Source: Microbacterium sp. MAH-37
GTDB lineage: Bacteria; Actinomycetota; Actinomycetes; Actinomycetales; Microbacteriaceae
Assembly (NCBI RefSeq): GCF_009758255.1
Contig: NZ_WSEN01000010.1
Span: 842,395 to 906,394 of the forward strand
Length of the DNA stretch: 64,000 bases
Reading direction: 5' to 3'
The notes below the pieces were generated by a model. That model was not told where the DNA came from and did not search any database. It was given only the letters and a program-made list of their open reading frames with translations. This document shows positions 44,984-54,215 of the stretch, piece by piece (the first letter of the stretch is position 1; each line of letters starts with the position of its first letter). Both the position numbers and the translations under genes were made by a program.

Positions 44984-46631
44984 TCGGCACGTCGCCCGGC
45001 GCGACCGACATCGACTTCACCGTCGGCGGGGTCGACGCGGGGCAGCTGTCGTCCTTCACCGGGTTCGGCGTCATCCCGAGCTCCTTCAGCCGCGCGGTGG
45101 CGGCGTCCAGAGTCCAGCCCGTCATGTTGTCCACGGTCATCACGCCGCTCGCCACCACGAGGTCGACGACCGTCTTCGGCGGCACCTGGGCGTCGGCATC
45201 CTGGCTCGCCGACAGCACTGTGCCGCCCTTCGCCTTCGCATCGTTCTGCTGACGCACCTCGCCGAAGACGAGCCCGGCGTCCTCGATGGCCTGTCGGGCG
45301 GCATCCTGCGAGAGACCTTCCAGCACGGGCACGGTGACCAGCTCGGCGCCCGTGGACACGTAGATCGTCACGGTCTCGCCCTCGTTCAGGGTCTGCCCGG
45401 CCTCAGGGTCGGTGCGGAACACGTGGTCCTTCTCGACCTGGGAACTGGGCTCCGTGACGACCTTCGCGAACAGGTCGAGATCCTCGAGCTGGCTCTGCGC
45501 GGACTCGGTGGTCTGGTCGATCAGGTTCGGCACCGTGCGTGAGGTGCTGGGCACCTCCGGCGGACGCATGCTCATGCTGATCACCCAGAACAGCACCGAG
45601 ACCAGCAGCACGGCGAGCAGCGCGACGCCGGCCCAGATCCACGCCACCGGCGGGCCGGACTGCGTGCGGGTCATCGTGGTGTCGGTGCTCAGCTGGCGCA
45701 GCGAACGGGCCGTCTCCTGCGCCTGGCGCGGGTTGGGGCCGTACAGCTCACTGGTGAGCGCGCCGATCTCCTTCTTGCTCGGCGCGCGTCCGGTGACGGC
45801 GCTGTCGAGCGCCTTGCGGAAGCTCGCCGCATCGGGGAACCGCTGGTACGGGTCCTTCGCCATCGCGCGCAGCACGATCGGATCGAGGCCGGCGGGCACC
45901 GCCTCGTTCACCTCGGTGGGGGGCACCGGGGTCTCGCTGACGTGCTGGTAGGCGACGGCCACCGGGGAGTCGCCGCGGAACGGCTGGCGCCCGGTGAGCA
46001 GCTCGTAGAGCACCACGCCGGTGGAGTACAGGTCGGTGCGGGCGTCGACCGGCTCGCCCTTCGCCTGCTCCGGGGAGAAGTACGCGGCGGTGCCGATGAT
46101 CTGAGTGGTCTCGGCGACGGTCGACGACGAGTCGGACACCGCGCGCGCGATGCCGAAGTCCATCACCTTGACCGCGCCGGAGTCGGTGATCATCACGTTG
46201 CCGGGCTTGATGTCGCGATGCACGACGCCGGCACGGTGCGAGTAGTCCAGCGCCTCGAGGATGCCGTCGGTGTAGCGCACGGCGACTTCGGGCGGCACCG
46301 GCCCCGCGGCGATGATGTCCTTGAGCAGCGTGCCGTGCACGAGCTCCATGACGATGTACGGCGGCTCGCCGGCGGTGTTGCCGTCCGAAGGGTCGCCGGC
46401 GTCGAAGACGCGCACGATCGACGGATGCGACATCCGCGACGCCGCCTGCGCTTCGAGCCGGAACCGGGTGCGGAACGCGGCATCCCTGGCCAGCTCGGGG
46501 TCCAGGATCTTGATCGCGACCTGGCGGCCCAGGGTCAGGTCGTACCCGCGGTACACCTTCGCCATGCCGCCGCGACCGATGATCTCATCGACGCGGTAGC
46601 GATCAGCGAGGATTCGCGGCTCTCCTGACAC
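44943..46631 (-). CDS. pknB: Ser/Thr protein kinase PknB with three PASTA domains
   Basis: A 562-aa transmembrane kinase. Catalytic HRDIKPGN, DFG and activation-loop text TTQIIGTAAYFSPEQA are in the first 270 residues; one TM helix at WIWAGVALLAVLLVSVLFWV; then three PASTA units (VPNLIDQTTESAQSQL, VPVLEGLSQDAARQAI, VDNMTGWTLDAATARL) that sense muropeptides. GTG start. Mycobacterial PknB has four PASTA units; three here. It regulates cell-wall synthesis and division. Confidence 0.95.
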   Translation of the reverse strand: MSGEPRILADRYRVDEIIGRGGMAKVYRGYDLTLGRQVAIKILDPELARDAAFRTRFRLEAQAASRMSHPSIVRVFDAGDPSDGNTAGEPPYIVMELVHGTLLKDIIAAGPVPPEVAVRYTDGILEALDYSHRAGVVHRDIKPGNVMITDSGAVKVMDFGIARAVSDSSSTVAETTQIIGTAAYFSPEQAKGEPVDARTDLYSTGVVLYELLTGRQPFRGDSPVAVAYQHVSETPVPPTEVNEAVPAGLDPIVLRAMAKDPYQRFPDAASFRKALDSAVTGRAPSKKEIGALTSELYGPNPRQAQETARSLRQLSTDTTMTRTQSGPPVAWIWAGVALLAVLLVSVLFWVISMSMRPPEVPSTSRTVPNLIDQTTESAQSQLEDLDLFAKVVTEPSSQVEKDHVFRTDPEAGQTLNEGETVTIYVSTGAELVTVPVLEGLSQDAARQAIEDAGLVFGEVRQQNDAKAKGGTVLSASQDADAQVPPKTVVDLVVASGVMTVDNMTGWTLDAATARLKELGMTPNPVKDDSCPASTPPTVKSMSVAPGDVPITTTVDLNYCSGS

Positions 46632-46697
46632 GGGATGCTCCCCCTCTGCGATGATCTCTGACTGCGTGATGATGACCTCTGTGACGACTGATCCAGG

Positions 46698-48425
46698 TTA
46701 ACCCGCGGGCGGCGGGTCCTCGGTACCGTCGCCCTGACCGTCGCCGACCGCCGGCAGGATCGCGCTCGACTGGCCGGCCGGAGACGCGTCGGAGGGGCGG
46801 TTGTCGCAGTAGGCGACGAACGTGGCCGAGACCGTCTTGCCCGCGGAACCGGCGATCGGCGTGATCGGAGCCGAAGTGACGTCGCCGCCGAAGCTGCGCT
46901 TCGTCGATCCGTCGTCGAACGTCGCGTTCGTGATCGTCACGTCGTAGGCGGTGTTCCCGCCGGTGCCGGAGGGGCAGCTGAACGCCCAGTTGACGGTGCC
47001 GGGCTGGCCCTCGGTGAGCGTGCCGGAGAACGTCGGCGCAGACGGCTGGCCGATGGCGACCATGTCCTTGTACAGCGTCAGCGTGATGATCGCGTCCAGA
47101 GGAACAGTGCCGGTGGGGTTGACGCTCTGCACGGTGCCGACCTGCTCCTGCGAGGTGGCGGGGGTGTTGCCGGTGGTGCAGTTGGCCTCGAGACCGGCCT
47201 CCTTCACCTTGGCGGTGGCGGCGTCGCAGCTGAGGCCGACCAGGCCGCCAGGGACGTCCGCGCGCGTGGGAGCCTCGGTCGTGGGCGGCGGCGTCGTCGG
47301 CGTCGTGGGCGGCGGCGCGCTGGTGCTGGAGTCCGTCGGCTCTGGCGTGTCCTGGTTGTTGAACAGCGCGAACAGCGTGCCGCCCAGCACCAGCAGCAGC
47401 AGCACGATCAGCGCGATGAGCGGCCACGTCCACGGGCTGCGCTTCTTCTTCTCGGCCTCTTCCGCAGCCTCCTCCGCCGGCAGCGGAGCGGTGGTCGGCA
47501 TGATGCTGGTGGAATCGTCCACACCGAGGATGCGGGTCGCGTCGTCGGCACCGGCCGCCGCGACGCCGGCCGCGATGGCGGGCACCGCGATCGCCGCCGA
47601 GTTCAGGTCGCCGCGGCGCAGCGCCTGGGCCGCGCGGGCCACGGTGGCGGCGGACGACGGCCGGTCGGCGGGCTTCTTGGCGATCATCGCCATCACGAGG
47701 TTCTGCACCGGCTGCGGCACGGTGGCCGGCAGCGGCGGGGGCTGCTCGTTGATCTGCGCCATCGCGATGGCCACCTGCGACTCGCCGGTGAACGGGCGCT
47801 TTCCCGCCAGGCACTCGTACGCGACGATGCCGAGCGAGTAGATGTCGGTGGCCGGGGAGGCCGGGTGGCCGGAGGCCTGCTCGGGCGACAGGTACTGAAC
47901 CGTGCCCATCACCTGGCCGGTGGCCGTCAGCGGCACCTGGTCGGCGATGCGCGCGATGCCGAAGTCGGTGATCTTGACCCGCCCGTCCGGCGTGATCAGC
48001 AGGTTCCCCGGCTTGATGTCGCGGTGCACCAGGCCGGCGGCGTGCGCGGCCTGCAGCGCGGAAGCGGTCTGCGCGACGATGTCGAGCGTCTTGTCGGCGC
48101 TCAGCTCGCCGTCGCGCTCCAGCACGGTCGAGAGCGCCTCGCCGGGCACCAGCTCCATGACGAGGTACGCGGAGCCGTTCTCCTCGCCGTAGTCGAACAC
48201 GCTCGCGATGCCCTCGTGGTTGACGAGCGCAGCGTGGCGGGCCTCGGCGCGGAAGCGCTCGAGGAAGCCCGGATCACCCATGTACTCGTCTTTGAGGATC
48301 TTGATGGCGACGGTGCGTCCGATGACGTGATCCGTCGCCTCCCACACCTCGCCCATGCCGCCGATCGCGATACGCGACTGCAGCTCGTAGCGACCACCGA
48401 ACGACACACCCTGCGTCGGCCTCAT
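46698..48425 (-). CDS. pknA: Ser/Thr protein kinase PknA
   Basis: A 575-aa membrane kinase with VHRDIKPGNLLI, DFGIARIAD and GTVQYLSPEQA, a TM helix WTWPLIALIVLLLLVLGG, then a Thr/Pro-rich linker and one PASTA-like unit (VGLSCDAATAKVKEAGLEAN), unusual because mycobacterial PknA has none. C-terminal about 100 residues are beta-rich. Its ATG overlaps the pbpA stop. It ends with TAA 66 nt before pknB. Confidence 0.93.
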   Translation of the reverse strand: MRPTQGVSFGGRYELQSRIAIGGMGEVWEATDHVIGRTVAIKILKDEYMGDPGFLERFRAEARHAALVNHEGIASVFDYGEENGSAYLVMELVPGEALSTVLERDGELSADKTLDIVAQTASALQAAHAAGLVHRDIKPGNLLITPDGRVKITDFGIARIADQVPLTATGQVMGTVQYLSPEQASGHPASPATDIYSLGIVAYECLAGKRPFTGESQVAIAMAQINEQPPPLPATVPQPVQNLVMAMIAKKPADRPSSAATVARAAQALRRGDLNSAAIAVPAIAAGVAAAGADDATRILGVDDSTSIMPTTAPLPAEEAAEEAEKKKRSPWTWPLIALIVLLLLVLGGTLFALFNNQDTPEPTDSSTSAPPPTTPTTPPPTTEAPTRADVPGGLVGLSCDAATAKVKEAGLEANCTTGNTPATSQEQVGTVQSVNPTGTVPLDAIITLTLYKDMVAIGQPSAPTFSGTLTEGQPGTVNWAFSCPSGTGGNTAYDVTITNATFDDGSTKRSFGGDVTSAPITPIAGSAGKTVSATFVAYCDNRPSDASPAGQSSAILPAVGDGQGDGTEDPPPAG

Positions 48426-49879
48426 CTGCCCAGCACCGCCTCTATGACCTTCTTCGCAATCGGAGCGGCGATCGCATCGCCGGATCCGGACTGACCCTTA
48501 CCACCGCCGTCTTCCACGACGACTGCAACCGCTACTTCGGGATTCTCCGCGGGGGCGAATCCCGTGAACCACAGTGTGTACGGCTTGGACTCGCCGTTCT
48601 GCGCAGTGCCCGTCTTACCGGCCACATCGACTCCGTCTATTCTTGCATTCTGCGCGGCGCCGTCCTTGACGCTCGCGACCATCGCCGCCGTCACCGCCGC
48701 GGCCGTGTCCTTGTCGACGGCGCGGCCGAATTCGGTGTCGTCGTACTCGCGGTGCACGGCGAAGTCGTCGCCGATCACGGCGTCCACCATCCGCGGGTTC
48801 ATCACGATGCCGCCGTTGCCGAGGCCCGCCGACACCATGGCCATCTGCAGCGGCGTCGCGGTGACCGGGCCCTGACCGTACCCGGTCTGCGCAGTCAGAT
48901 CGTCGCTGAGCCCCTTCGGGTAGCTCGACGGGGTCGACTTCAGCGGCGTCTCGAAGGCGCTGTTGAAGCCGAACGCCTCCGCGGTCTCGCGGATGCGCTC
49001 GTCGCCGAGCTCGACGGCGAGCTCCGCCATCGGGATGTTGCAGCTGAGCCTGATCGCCTCGGCGATCGTGACCTCGGCGCCAGGGCCGCAGGTGCCGCCC
49101 CAGGCGTTCGAGATCACGATCTTGGTGCCGGGGAGCGTGTAGCGGGCCGGGTTGGGCAGCGTGGACTGCATGGTGTAGTCGCCGCCGTTCACCGCGGCCG
49201 CGGCGACCACGACCTTGAACGTGGAACCCGGCGGGTTCAGGTCGCCGCCGATCCCGCGGTTGTACATCGGGTTCTGCGGGTTCTCGTCGAGCGCGTCGTA
49301 CGCGGCGTTCGCAGCGTTCGCGTCGTGCACCGCGAGGGTGTTCGTATCGAAGCTGGGCGTCGACACCATCGCGAGGATGCGCCCGGTCTTCGGCTCGATC
49401 GCGACCACCGCGCCCTGCAGCCCCTGCATGGCGTCCCAGGCGGCCTTCTGCACCTGCGGATCGATGCTGAGCTCGACGCTGAACCCCTGCTGCGGCTGGC
49501 CGGAGAAGATCCGCTCGATCTCGGCGAAGAACGCGCTGGAGCCGGTGCCGGAGAGCTCGGTGTTCAGGGCCTTCTCGATGCCGGTGGCCGAGCCGAGCGC
49601 CGGGTTGAAGTATCCGGTCACGGGCGCCCACATCGGGGCATCCTTGTACACCCGCTGGTAGCGGTACTTGTCATCGGCCGGCGTCGACGAGGCGATGGCC
49701 GTGCCGCCGGCGATGATCGCGCCGCGCTGGATCTGGTAGCTGTCCAGACGCGTGCGGGTGTTCTCCGGGTTCTGCGCGAGAGTGTCGGCCTCGACCACCT
49801 GGATCCAGCTGGTCGCGACGAACAGTGCGAGGAACATCGCGAGCATCACGATCGCGAGACGGCGCAGCTCCTTGGTCAT
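48422..49879 (-). CDS. pbpA: Penicillin-binding protein PbpA (class B transpeptidase)
   Basis: A 485-aa D,D-transpeptidase. TM anchor RLAIVMLAMFLALFVATSW; active-site S219 in PPGSTFKVV (SxxK), SCN in RLSCNIPM, and KTG in VAGKTGTAQNG. Works with RodA in septal or lateral peptidoglycan synthesis. The start is the ATG at 49879 overlapping the rodA TGA; the upstream open frame is antisense-like noise inside rodA. Confidence 0.95.
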   Translation of the reverse strand: MTKELRRLAIVMLAMFLALFVATSWIQVVEADTLAQNPENTRTRLDSYQIQRGAIIAGGTAIASSTPADDKYRYQRVYKDAPMWAPVTGYFNPALGSATGIEKALNTELSGTGSSAFFAEIERIFSGQPQQGFSVELSIDPQVQKAAWDAMQGLQGAVVAIEPKTGRILAMVSTPSFDTNTLAVHDANAANAAYDALDENPQNPMYNRGIGGDLNPPGSTFKVVVAAAAVNGGDYTMQSTLPNPARYTLPGTKIVISNAWGGTCGPGAEVTIAEAIRLSCNIPMAELAVELGDERIRETAEAFGFNSAFETPLKSTPSSYPKGLSDDLTAQTGYGQGPVTATPLQMAMVSAGLGNGGIVMNPRMVDAVIGDDFAVHREYDDTEFGRAVDKDTAAAVTAAMVASVKDGAAQNARIDGVDVAGKTGTAQNGESKPYTLWFTGFAPAENPEVAVAVVVEDGGGKGQSGSGDAIAAPIAKKVIEAVLGR

Positions 49880-51258
49880 CCGATCACCACCCGGGGCTGG
49901 CGGCGCACGCCGTCGCTGATGCGCAGCAGCAGCGCGACGATGAGCCAGTTGGCGACCAGCGACGAACCGCCGGCGGCGAGGAACGGCGTGGTCAGACCGG
50001 TCAGCGGGATCACGCGGGTGACGCCGCCGACCATGATGAACACCTGCAGGGCGATCGTGAACGACAGCCCGATCGCGAGCAGCTTGCCGAAGTCGTCCTG
50101 GCCGGCGAGCCCGATCCGGATGCCGCGGCTGACGAAGACCATGTACAGGCAGAGGATGGCGAACAGGCCGACGATGCCGAGTTCCTCGCCGAGGCTGGGG
50201 ATGATGAAGTCGCTGTGCGCGAGCGGCGTGATGTCGGGGCGCCCCTGTCCCCACCCGGTGCCGATCAGACCGCCGTGCGCGAGTCCGAAGATGCCCTGCA
50301 CGAGCTGGTAGCTGCCGCCCTGGCTCTCGATGAGCGCGGGGTCGAACGCGTGCAGCCAGGCGGAGAAGCGCCCCTGCACGTACGACAGCACCTGCGCGGC
50401 CAGGAAGACGCCGATCGCGACGCCCGCCAGCCCGATGAGCACCCAGCTGGTCTTGCCGGTGGCCACGTAGAGCATGGCGATGAACATGCCGAAGATCAGC
50501 ATTCCGGTGCCGAGGTCGCGCTGGATGACGATGATGCCGAGCGAGACGGCCCAGACCACGATCACCGGGCCCAGGTCGCGCATGCGCGGCCAGGTGATGC
50601 CGAGGAACTTCTTGCCCACAGAGGCGAGGCTGTCGCGGGTGCGCACCAGATAGCCGGCGAAGAAGATCGCCAGGCAGATCTTGGCGAGCTCGCCCGGCTG
50701 GAACGAGAACAGGCCGCCCAGCGACACCCAGACCTGGGCGTTCGCGTCCGGGATGCGGAGCCCTGGGATGAAGGGCAGGATCAGCAGCACGATTCCGGCG
50801 AGGCCGAAGATGTAGGTGTACCGGTAGAGCACGCGGTAGTTGCGCAGCGCGATCACCAGGGCGATCGCGAGGGCGATCGAGATCGCCGTCCACACCAGCT
50901 GCTTGTTGGAGTACGCCGCCCAGCCGATGAGCTTCTCGGCGATGTCGAGGCGGTAGATCATCGCGATGCCCAGCCCGGTGAGCAGGGTCGCGATGGGCAG
51001 CACGAACGGGTCGGCGTCGGATGCCACGGCGCGCAGCACGATGTGCAGGGCGAACACCAGCACGGCCAGGCCGCCGCCGATCACGAGGATCATCGGATCG
51101 ATGCGATCCAGTGCGCCGAGTTGCACGAGGGTGAGCGCGAAGCCCGAGATCGCGCAGGCGAACAGCAGCAGCCAGAACTCCCGGTTGCGCTGGGTCTGCG
51201 GCTGACGGATCTTCTTCAGCGCCTTGACGACGCTGGTGTCTGCGGCGACGTCGGTCAT
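49876..51258 (-). CDS. rodA: RodA/FtsW-family SEDS peptidoglycan glycosyltransferase
   Basis: A 460-aa integral membrane protein with about 12 helices. QRDLGTGMLIFGMFIAML and GWGQGRPDITPLAHSDFI carry the conserved SEDS motifs. It polymerises lipid II, partnered with PbpA in the same operon. ATG overlaps the stop of the phosphatase gene. Confidence 0.95.
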   Translation of the reverse strand: MTDVAADTSVVKALKKIRQPQTQRNREFWLLLFACAISGFALTLVQLGALDRIDPMILVIGGGLAVLVFALHIVLRAVASDADPFVLPIATLLTGLGIAMIYRLDIAEKLIGWAAYSNKQLVWTAISIALAIALVIALRNYRVLYRYTYIFGLAGIVLLILPFIPGLRIPDANAQVWVSLGGLFSFQPGELAKICLAIFFAGYLVRTRDSLASVGKKFLGITWPRMRDLGPVIVVWAVSLGIIVIQRDLGTGMLIFGMFIAMLYVATGKTSWVLIGLAGVAIGVFLAAQVLSYVQGRFSAWLHAFDPALIESQGGSYQLVQGIFGLAHGGLIGTGWGQGRPDITPLAHSDFIIPSLGEELGIVGLFAILCLYMVFVSRGIRIGLAGQDDFGKLLAIGLSFTIALQVFIMVGGVTRVIPLTGLTTPFLAAGGSSLVANWLIVALLLRISDGVRRQPRVVIG

Positions 51259-52541
51259 GGTGTCGGCTCCTCACTGGGAGTCGGCGTGGGGGTCGGGGTC
51301 TCGCCGGTGACGTCGTCGGCGCTCACCCGAAGGCGGTTCACGATCGCCTCGGCATCCGACAGGGAACGGGCGTTGATCGTGCGCTCGACGGCGGAGCGCT
51401 GGTACGGCGGCAGGTCGGCGAGCAGGATCTGGGTGTCCTGGATCTCGGTGGAGAGGCTGATCGGCCCGATGCTCTGCTGCACGCCGCGGAAGATCACGAC
51501 GCTGTCGTCGTCGGCGCCCACGAAGTAGCGCGTCTGGGTCCAGTTGTAGGCGACGAAGCCCGCGCCCACGAGCAGGGCGAGTGCGGCGACGAGCGCGGCG
51601 ATCCATCCGATGCGCCGACGGCGCGACCGGCGCTTGTCCTCCTCGATGAGCTCCTCGAGGTAGTCGGCGGCGGGCTCGAAGTGGGTGGGCTCGTTCGCGG
51701 CCTGGCGTACTGGGTGCAGCCATCCGGTCAGCGACGAGCGCGCGGCGGGCACGATGACGCCCTGCGGGTTGGCGGCGGAGCCGACGACGGTGGGCGTGCC
51801 GGACGAGAGCGGGTGGGCGCCGCCGACGTCGACCATGACGATGGTCACGTTGTCGGGGGCGCCGCCGTCGAGCGCCTGCTTGAGCAGGATGTCGGAGGTG
51901 CGGCCGGGAGCGAGGCCGAGGCGCATCGCCTTGGCGATGTGCAGCTCGTCGACCACGCCGGAGAGGCCGTCCGAGCAGATCAGCCAGCGGTCGCCCGGAT
52001 GCGTGGGCATGACGAACATGTCCAGCTCGGGGTCGATGTCCATGTCGCTGAGCACGCGCATCAGCACGGAGCGGCGCGGGTGGTAGCGGGCCTCTTCGGG
52101 GGTGATGCGGCCGGAGTCGACCAGCCGCTGCACGAAGGTGTGGTCGGCGGAGATCTGGGTGAGCTCGTCGTCGCGGAACAGGTAGATGCGCGAGTCGCCG
52201 ATGTGGCCGATGACGGCGTAGTCGTCGACCATGATGATCGCGCTGAGCGTGGTGCCGAGGCCCGCGAGCTCCGGGCGGTCCTTGGAGGCGCGCACCAGAT
52301 CGGATGCCGCTGTGGTGGCCGCCGCCTGCAGCTCGGCCTGCGCGTCGTCGGTGGACTCGTAGGCGTGGTCGAGTCCCTGGATGCGGTGGATGGCGATGCT
52401 CGACGCGACGTCTCCGCCGGCGTGGCCTCCCATGCCGTCGGCGACGACGAACAGGTTGGCTCCGGAGTATCCGGAGTCCTGGTTGTTGGAGCGGACCTTC
52501 CCGGTGTGGGAGATCGCTGCGCTCGAGCCCTCGAAGACCAT
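51255..52541 (-). CDS. pstP: PP2C-family Ser/Thr phosphatase PstP
   Basis: A 428-aa phosphatase. N-terminal domain has VRSNNQDS, FVVADGMGGHAGGDVAS and ICSDGLSGVVD, the metal-binding aspartate motifs. A TM helix (IGWIAALVAALALLVGAGF) follows and an extracellular C-terminal segment ends in a run of Thr-Pro. It reverses PknA/PknB phosphorylation. Confidence 0.96.
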   Translation of the reverse strand: MVFEGSSAAISHTGKVRSNNQDSGYSGANLFVVADGMGGHAGGDVASSIAIHRIQGLDHAYESTDDAQAELQAAATTAASDLVRASKDRPELAGLGTTLSAIIMVDDYAVIGHIGDSRIYLFRDDELTQISADHTFVQRLVDSGRITPEEARYHPRRSVLMRVLSDMDIDPELDMFVMPTHPGDRWLICSDGLSGVVDELHIAKAMRLGLAPGRTSDILLKQALDGGAPDNVTIVMVDVGGAHPLSSGTPTVVGSAANPQGVIVPAARSSLTGWLHPVRQAANEPTHFEPAADYLEELIEEDKRRSRRRRIGWIAALVAALALLVGAGFVAYNWTQTRYFVGADDDSVVIFRGVQQSIGPISLSTEIQDTQILLADLPPYQRSAVERTINARSLSDAEAIVNRLRVSADDVTGETPTPTPTPSEEPTP

Positions 52542-52549
52542 GTCCGCGG

Positions 52550-53047
52550 TCAGGCTCGCAGCTCGAAGGTCGTGGCTCCCACCTTGATGGGGGTGCCGAT
52601 CGAGATCGGGACGGGAGGACCGGTCAGGCGCTGGCCGTTCAGATACGTGCCGTTGGTGGATTCCAGATCCTGGATGGTCCAGGTGCCGCCGCGCGGGACG
52701 AGGCGGGCGTGATGGCTGGAGGTGTAGTCGTCACGGATGACCAGACCGGATTCGCTGGAGCGCCCGATGCTCAGCGGCTCGGTGCCCAGCGGCACCTCGA
52801 GTCCGGCCTTCGGTCCTGAGGTGATGACGAGCTTCGTCGCCGTGGAGGTGGTCGCGGGTCCCGTCGAGCGACCCTTCGCCGGCGCCGCGGGAGCGGGAGT
52901 GGCGGATGCCGCGGCCTCGCCGGCCGGCAGCTTGCGCACGCGCACGCCGAACAGGTCGGCCCGCAGCGAGTAGATGACGCCGAAGACGAAGAACCACAGC
53001 AGCACGAGGAAGGCGATGCGCAGAAGAAGGAGGACCAGTTCGCTCAT
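52550..53047 (-). CDS. fhaB: FHA-domain membrane protein FhaB/FipA
   Basis: A 165-aa protein: N-terminal TM helix (LLLRIAFLVLLWFFVFGVIY), Ala/Pro/Thr linker, and one FHA domain with LSIGRSSESGL, DDYTSSHHARL and DLESTNGTYLNG, binding phospho-threonine. Mycobacterial FipA binds FtsZ/FtsQ in division. Confidence 0.95.
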   Translation of the reverse strand: MSELVLLLLRIAFLVLLWFFVFGVIYSLRADLFGVRVRKLPAGEAAASATPAPAAPAKGRSTGPATTSTATKLVITSGPKAGLEVPLGTEPLSIGRSSESGLVIRDDYTSSHHARLVPRGGTWTIQDLESTNGTYLNGQRLTGPPVPISIGTPIKVGATTFELRA

Positions 53048-53090
53048 CGCACGGCCTCCGTCGTCGCGAAGGGACAGAATCGGACCGGTT

Positions 53091-53145
53091 CCTGAGCGAG
53101 CGGACAGGCGAGCGTCGCCCTGAGCGAGCGCAGCGAGACGAAGGG
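53091..53145. repeat. REP-like repeat, copy 2
   Basis: CCTGAGCGAGCG at 53091-53102 and CCTGAGCGAGCGCAGCGAG... at 53119-53145 (ending ACGAAGGG) repeat the core of the inverted repeat at 40344-40431. It lies in the 109-nt gap between fhaB and fhaA, inside the operon. Confidence 0.65.
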
Positions 53146-53156
53146 ACGAAGGGCGC

Positions 53157-53861
53157 TCACGAGATCGTGCCCATCGCGCGGGTGGCGTCGTCGCGACCGG
53201 CGACGGGGACCACGCGGAAGGTGAGGTCGGTGCGTCCGATCATGAAGGTCGTCTCGGGCGGCAGGGCCGCCTCGCGGATCTTCTGGCCGTCGATCTTGGT
53301 GCCGTTGGTGGAGCCGAGGTCGCGCAGCAGGGCGCGTTCGCCGTCCCAGAGGATCTCGGCGTGCTTGCGGCTGGAACCGGCATCCGAGATCGTGATGTCG
53401 GCGTCGCTGCCGCGACCGATGACCGTGCGCGCCTTGGTGAGCGGGTGTCGGCGTCCGCCGGCCTCGATGACGCCCTGCCAGGACACCTTGCCCTGCACGG
53501 AGCCGGAGTCGACGTGCACGGTGCCGGTGGTGAGCTTCTCGTCGGCCTCGAGATGGATGGAGAGTGGGCCGGCGAAGCTGTAGCCCTGCGCAGTCGCGTG
53601 CGAGGTCATCAGTGCGAGCAGCTCGTCGGTGAGGGCGCCGCCGAGCGCCTGCATCCGCTGGGCGTCGTCGGAGGCGAGGTGCACGACGTAGTCGTTGGGC
53701 GCGATGATGCGGTCGCGGCTGACGACCGCGGCCTTGGTGTCGGCCTCGCGGCGCAGGGCCGAGGCGATCTCGACCGGCTGGACGCCGCTGCGGAAGGTCT
53801 TCGCGAACGCGCCGTTCACGGCGCGCTCGAGACCCTTCTCGAAGCTGTCAAGTAGTCCCAC
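53157..53861 (-). CDS. fhaA: FHA-domain protein FhaA (DUF3662 + FHA)
   Basis: A 234-aa cytoplasmic regulator. N-terminal DUF3662 (MGLLDSFEKGLERAVNGAFA, QPVEIASALRREAD) and C-terminal FHA domain (TVIGRGSDADITISD, SSRKHAEI, DLGSTNGTKIDG). FhaA scaffolds cell-wall synthesis proteins phosphorylated by PknB. GTG start with AGGAG upstream. Shorter than the mycobacterial 527-aa form, lacking its central linker. Confidence 0.95.
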   Translation of the reverse strand: MGLLDSFEKGLERAVNGAFAKTFRSGVQPVEIASALRREADTKAAVVSRDRIIAPNDYVVHLASDDAQRMQALGGALTDELLALMTSHATAQGYSFAGPLSIHLEADEKLTTGTVHVDSGSVQGKVSWQGVIEAGGRRHPLTKARTVIGRGSDADITISDAGSSRKHAEILWDGERALLRDLGSTNGTKIDGQKIREAALPPETTFMIGRTDLTFRVVPVAGRDDATRAMGTIS

Positions 53862-53940
53862 TGGGCTCCTAAGGCATGGCTGACCGGTAGGGACATCGTA
53901 GCCAGCCCGGCTGAGTGAACGCCTCTGCCGCGTCGCTCCG

Positions 53941-54013
53941 CCGCGAGAAACGCCTCCCGGTATGAGGCAGGGCCGCTGCGGCCGTTTCTCGGGCGCAGTG
54001 GCATTTCTCGCGG
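53941..54013. repeat. Inverted repeat upstream of fhaA/tRNA-Leu
   Basis: CCGCGAGAAACGCC (53941-53954) and GGCATTTCTCGCGG (54000-54013) are complementary at 13 of 14 positions, 45 nt apart. A third TTTCTCG copy (53985-53991) lies between. Function unknown; it could be a long stem-loop or a binding site. Confidence 0.5.
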
Positions 54014-54093
54014 GATGCCGGGGATGCTGCCGTGTTCATCGACGCCGAAATCGCATGTTAGGCTTGTGCGGTTGGTTCGTCACGGACCGACAT

Positions 54094-54177
54094 GCGCGAG
54101 TGGCGGAATAGGTAGACGCGCTGGCTTCAGGTGCCAGTGCCTGCAAGGGCGTGGGGGTTCAAGTCCCCCCTCGCGCA
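54094..54177 (+). tRNA. tRNA-Leu (anticodon CAG)
   Basis: Acceptor GCGCGAG (54094-54100) pairs with CTCGCGC (54170-54176), then discriminator A. The anticodon stem CTGGC/GCCAG encloses TTCAGGT with anticodon CAG. A long variable arm and GGTTCAAGT T-loop mark a class II leucine tRNA. CCA is not encoded. TAGGCT at 54059-54064 could be the -10 element. Its position at the end of the pknB-fhaA block is conserved. Confidence 0.96.
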
Positions 54178-54215
54178 CAGATGGTGTGTTTAGGAAACTA
54201 GACAGATCCGATTAC

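Noticed and set aside
49880..51274. N-terminal extension of PbpA to about 950 residues
   Set aside because: The extension lies in the wrong frame of rodA and is Arg/His-rich noise; the ATG at 49879 with ATGA overlap and TM anchor is the real start.
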